From NCBI GenBank assembly GCA_965213885.1, contig OZ243919.1, forward strand, positions 3,286,001-3,350,000: DNA of 64,000 nt, read 5' to 3'. Position 1 is the stretch's first letter. Each line of letters begins with the position of its first letter. A program made the translations under genes and the position numbers. This stretch comes from VYFG01 sp965213885. Lineage in GTDB: Bacteria; Pseudomonadota; Gammaproteobacteria; Arenicellales; Poriferihabitantaceae. The notes beneath the pieces were generated by a model. That model saw only the letters and a list, made by a program, of their open reading frames with translations, was not told the origin of the DNA and made no database searches. This document shows positions 61,360-64,000 of the stretch, piece by piece.

Positions 61360-61770
61360 ATGGCGAGCCCGCTTCTTGAACTGACCGCCGACGAGTGGGA
61401 GAGCCTGTGTGACGGATGCGGGCGTTGCTGCCTGGTCAAACTGGAGGATGAGGACACCGGCGAGATCCACTACACCAACGCCGCCTGCCGGTTTCTCGAC
61501 ACGGCCACCTGCCGATGCACGGACTATGAAAACCGGGAAAGGATTCAGCCGGCCTGCATTGTGCTGGACCCGCAAAGACTGGACATCCTCGAAAAGATGC
61601 CATGGACCTGCGCCTACCGGCTGGTGCACGAAGGACGAACGCTGGAAAGCCATCCCGAAACCCTGCCGGTGGCCGGGAAGGTGGTCAGTGAGCAATTCAT
61701 CCACGAGGAACAGATCGTGGATCATCTGGTTGACTGGGTTTCAGTCAGCGATCCCGGGCGGAAAGGATAA
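61360..61770 (+). CDS. YcgN-like cysteine-cluster protein
   Basis: 136 residues. The N-terminal WESLCDGCGRCCLVKL is the C-x2-C-x3-CC cluster, followed by CRFLDTATCRCTDYENR and further conserved cysteines (PACIVLD, TCAYRL). It is the UPF0260/YcgN group, likely binding zinc or an iron-sulfur centre. Function is unknown. In the ancestral arrangement it probably followed yejF directly, with a 16-bp gap as seen here after the yejF fragment. Confidence 0.87.
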   Translation: MASPLLELTADEWESLCDGCGRCCLVKLEDEDTGEIHYTNAACRFLDTATCRCTDYENRERIQPACIVLDPQRLDILEKMPWTCAYRLVHEGRTLESHPETLPVAGKVVSEQFIHEEQIVDHLVDWVSVSDPGRKG

Positions 61771-61836
61771 CGGGGCGAAGGGGCAGTTGCCCGCCCGCCC
61801 TCGCGGTCCGGCAACCTCCGGGGCGCAGGACCCGCG

Positions 61837-62580
61837 CTAGAACAGGGCCAGACGGATCAGCATCATTGCTCCGACCAGGGTCAGCAGCAAGGCGACGACC
61901 GTCCTCAGTTTCGACTCCGCCAGCCGGTGCGCAGCCCAGCCCCCGGCCAGCACGCCCGCGGACAGCACCGCCGCAAGCCAGAGGCCGAGTTCCAGGTCCA
62001 CCACCCCGTGATGCAGATTCCACGCCGTGGCCATCAGCGATATCGGGATCTGGATCACCTGGCCAAGACCCACCACCACACGAACCGGAACCCGGAACCA
62101 CACCAGGATGGGCACCAGGGCCAGCGGCCCGCCGGCACCGGTCAGCGCGGAGATCGTTCCGGTGAAGAATCCCGCCGCCACGTAGCCGGATGCGCCCAGC
62201 CCCCCGCCGTCGTCCGCTCCCCGGTTCCGGCGGATCAGCGCGTCCACGCCGCTGAACAGGATCAGCAGCGCAATGAGCACCTCGAGAATCAGTCCCGGGG
62301 CGAGGGGCAGCAGCCAGGCGCCCAGCAGGGCGCCGGGAACCGCACCCAGGCAGACCTGCCAGGCGGAGGGTCCGTGAAGACTGCCGTGCCGGTGGTACAC
62401 CAACCCGCCGACGATACCCGGCAGCAGGTAGGCCATCATGCAGGCGGGGATCACGGCATGGATGGGCACGCCGCCGAGAAAGTGCAGCACCGGGACCTGG
62501 AGCACGCCGCCAATACCGATGCTGCCGATCATCATCCCGACGACCAGCACGAGCAACAGCACCAACGGAGAAAGCAGCAT
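61837..62580 (-). CDS. TauE/SafE family sulfite/sulfonate exporter
   Basis: 247 residues with seven or eight membrane segments and two similar halves (MMIGSIGIGGVLQVPVLHFL and FFTGTISALTGAGGPLALVP). The family exports sulfite or organosulfonates, which would fit a DMSP/organosulfur user, but other anions are possible. It is convergent with the YcgN-like gene. Confidence 0.85.
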   Translation of the reverse strand: MLLSPLVLLLVLVVGMMIGSIGIGGVLQVPVLHFLGGVPIHAVIPACMMAYLLPGIVGGLVYHRHGSLHGPSAWQVCLGAVPGALLGAWLLPLAPGLILEVLIALLILFSGVDALIRRNRGADDGGGLGASGYVAAGFFTGTISALTGAGGPLALVPILVWFRVPVRVVVGLGQVIQIPISLMATAWNLHHGVVDLELGLWLAAVLSAGVLAGGWAAHRLAESKLRTVVALLLTLVGAMMLIRLALF

Positions 62581-62777
62581 GGACGGACCGGGGCTAGGCG
62601 GGGGGCCGATTATGCACTGTTGTCACCCCGTTTCAATGCGACAGGCCGGAAATCCCGTTGTGGCGGGGAAAACTGCCGCTCTGGCCTGCGGAATGTCTTT
62701 CTACTGGATTTCAGGGTGCAGATCCGATGCAGGATTACATGGTTCCCACCGGCAAGCAGGGACCCGGCCCGGCGGAA

Positions 62778-63692
62778 TCATTTTCCGGATTCCAGGAAGG
62801 AGGATTCATCCAGCAGCCCGCCCTCCAGGACCTCGCGCATCAGGGATTCGATGGCCTTGGTCATCGGAAAAACCGGATCCCCCGGTACCCAGACCAGACC
62901 CATGGACTGGGTGATACTGGGAGATTCGAGCAGCTTTTGCCGGGTATGCGGCAGATGTGCGAATCGTTTGGGAACGATCGTGGCAAGGTCACCGGCCATG
63001 ACGTGGAAGGCCAGCTGGAATATGGAGTTCGATTCAAGCTTCGGGGTGGGACTGCATCCCACCTGGGCAAAAGCCGCATTCATGATCTGACGTTCCCGGG
63101 TGGAGTCGGACAGGAGTGACAACGGCAGGGTGGCTGCTTCTTTCCAGGTACTGGTGGGCGCATCGTCCAGCCAGTCGTTTTCCGGCAGCAGCAGGTAGAG
63201 CGGCTCCTCGTACAACGGCAGGGTGATGAATTTCTCGAGTTGGGGATCGTCAAGATCCGTAAAGCCCACATCCAGCTCGAAGTTGTTCAGCTTGAGCACA
63301 AGCTGGTCCAGGCCCATGAACTGGATATCGAGCTGTACGTAGGGGTACCGGCGCTGCACCAACTGGCTGACCGCCGGAAACAGCGGGGAGCTCATGGGAC
63401 TGGCCCCGATCCGGAGCTGGCCGTTCAGGTTGTCTCTCATCACCGCCAGCTCGTCCAGCATCGCCGAACGGTCCGCGAGCAGCCTCTTGGCCCAGTTGAT
63501 GACGACATGACCTTCCTGGGTGAATCCCTGGAACTTCTGCTGCCGGAGGATGATCGGAAATCCGAGTTCCTCTTCAAGGCTCTTGAGGGAGCTGGACAGG
63601 CTCGGCTGGGACACGTGACATTTTTCCGCGGCGCGCCCGAAATGCCCCTCCTGTTCCAGTGCTACAAGATATTGAAACTGACGTAGATACAT
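62778..63692 (-). CDS. LysR-family transcriptional regulator
   Basis: 304 residues from ATG 63692, with GGGAGG upstream. An N-terminal helix-turn-helix (FGRAAEKCHVSQPSLSSSLK, about residues 18-37) is followed by a substrate-binding domain (LRIGASPMSSPLFPAVSQ onward). It is divergent from a GcvT-like gene, across a palindrome of LysR-box type, so it probably controls that gene. Effector is unknown. Confidence 0.92.
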   Translation of the reverse strand: MYLRQFQYLVALEQEGHFGRAAEKCHVSQPSLSSSLKSLEEELGFPIILRQQKFQGFTQEGHVVINWAKRLLADRSAMLDELAVMRDNLNGQLRIGASPMSSPLFPAVSQLVQRRYPYVQLDIQFMGLDQLVLKLNNFELDVGFTDLDDPQLEKFITLPLYEEPLYLLLPENDWLDDAPTSTWKEAATLPLSLLSDSTRERQIMNAAFAQVGCSPTPKLESNSIFQLAFHVMAGDLATIVPKRFAHLPHTRQKLLESPSITQSMGLVWVPGDPVFPMTKAIESLMREVLEGGLLDESSFLESGK

Positions 63693-63734
63693 GGAGCCTG
63701 CCTCCCCCTTGCGCTTTGATCGTGATTTTTTACA

Positions 63735-63740
63735 TATAAT
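63735..63740 (+). promoter_or_regulatory. Candidate -10 box for the GcvT-like gene
   Basis: A perfect TATAAT, 75 bp upstream of the start codon, in an AT-rich patch. No good -35 stands at 16-18 bp, which suits an activator-dependent promoter. Confidence 0.45.
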
Positions 63741-63746
63741 GGTTTT

Positions 63747-63765
63747 TGATAATTCTAATCTATCA
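63747..63765. promoter_or_regulatory. LysR-type binding palindrome
   Basis: TGATA-N9-TATCA is a perfect interrupted inverted repeat of the T-N11-A class recognised by LysR proteins, located between the divergent lysR and gcvT-like genes. Confidence 0.7.
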
Positions 63766-63814
63766 GCAAGCCCTCGGGGCAAGCTGATCCGGGCAATTTC
63801 CTGAAAAACGCAGT

Positions 63815-64000
63815 ATGGCCGGTCTTTCTGATTTTGGTATCCAGGACTTTGGAGATGTGTTGGGGGAGGCGGGTGAATGCCGTACCGGCTGCGCGCTGTT
63901 CGATTTCTCATTCATGTCCTGTGCAAGGATTTCCGGTCCGGGCAGCCGTGAATGCATGGAGGGGCTCCAGTCCCGTCCCGTCTCGGGAATGCGGCCGGGG
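63815..64000 (+). CDS. GcvT-like aminomethyltransferase/folate-binding protein, N-terminal part
   Basis: The first 62 codons are in the window. The stretch GCALFDFSFMSCARISGPG after a short N-terminal segment is the typical start of GcvT-fold tetrahydrofolate-dependent enzymes such as glycine-cleavage T protein, dimethylglycine-type demethylases and the DMSP demethylase DmdA. Which of these cannot be told from so little. ATG 63815 is the only start after an in-frame stop at 63785. A weak ribosome-binding site precedes it. Confidence 0.7.
   Translation, partial: MAGLSDFGIQDFGDVLGEAGECRTGCALFDFSFMSCARISGPGSRECMEGLQSRPVSGMRPG

Overview
The window is 64 kb of GC-rich DNA from a proteobacterium (Pseudomonadota). 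The gene set fits a marine or host-associated mixotroph. It holds a red-type (form IC) RuBisCO operon with its activase CbbX, a DddP-type DMSP lyase, ectoine-degradation genes doeA and doeB, a polyol ABC transporter with mannitol dehydrogenase, a tripartite tricarboxylate (TTT) transporter, and the oligopeptide ABC system YejABEF. I cannot separate Alpha- from Gammaproteobacteria on this evidence. No rRNA, tRNA or CRISPR array was seen.

Layout. Positions 1-7.97 kb (minus strand): a polyol utilisation operon, running binding protein, two permeases, ATPase, mannitol 2-dehydrogenase, fructokinase and a ROK regulator cut by the window edge, behind a clear sigma70 promoter with a palindrome at the start site. 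8.1-11.1 kb: a small membrane protein and a UMF1-like MFS carrier, convergent with dddP. 11.5-19.8 kb: a tartrate/D-malate dehydrogenase, then two minus-strand operons holding three different enolase-superfamily enzymes, a gamma-butyrobetaine-hydroxylase-like dioxygenase, an SDR and a class II aldolase. This looks like a catabolic pathway for a carnitine-, proline-betaine- or sugar-acid-like compound, and I do not recognise it as described. 20.3-23.9 kb: cbbL-cbbS-cbbX and a thioredoxin-like gene, with an intact IS4-family element (9-bp target duplication) inserted just upstream of cbbL. 25.6-29.3 kb: cupin, amine oxidase-like flavoprotein, quinone oxidoreductase and a DMT permease. 29.5-36.0 kb: Rieske oxygenase, 2-oxoglutarate oxygenase, TctABC and another flavoprotein.

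36.1-43.6 kb is a decayed mobile region. A complete IS1634-type transposase and a 5'-truncated second copy form 1,453-bp near-identical direct repeats. Between them lie a broken ssb, a broken parB and an intact AbiEi/AbiEii toxin-antitoxin pair, which I read as the remains of an integrative conjugative element. 43.6-50.7 kb: ChaN-like protein, DMT permease, doeB, DUF1643 protein, inositol-monophosphatase-like enzyme, doeA and a YefM/YoeB pair. 50.8-57.9 kb: MFS carrier and yejABEF. 57.95-61.35 kb: an AT-richer island with hipBA (four clear operator repeats), a recombinase/transposase scrap, an orphan ParD-like antitoxin and a second, broken yejF 3' end. 61.4-64 kb: a YcgN-like protein, a TauE/SafE exporter, and a LysR regulator divergent from a GcvT-like gene that runs off the window.

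The theme is uptake and breakdown of compatible solutes and small organic acids (DMSP, ectoine, polyols, probably quaternary amines) alongside CO2 fixation, in a genome with several toxin-antitoxin modules and recent transposition. Most likely to be new: the triple-enolase/dioxygenase cluster with an operator exactly filling its promoter spacer, and the hipBA island with its operator array.
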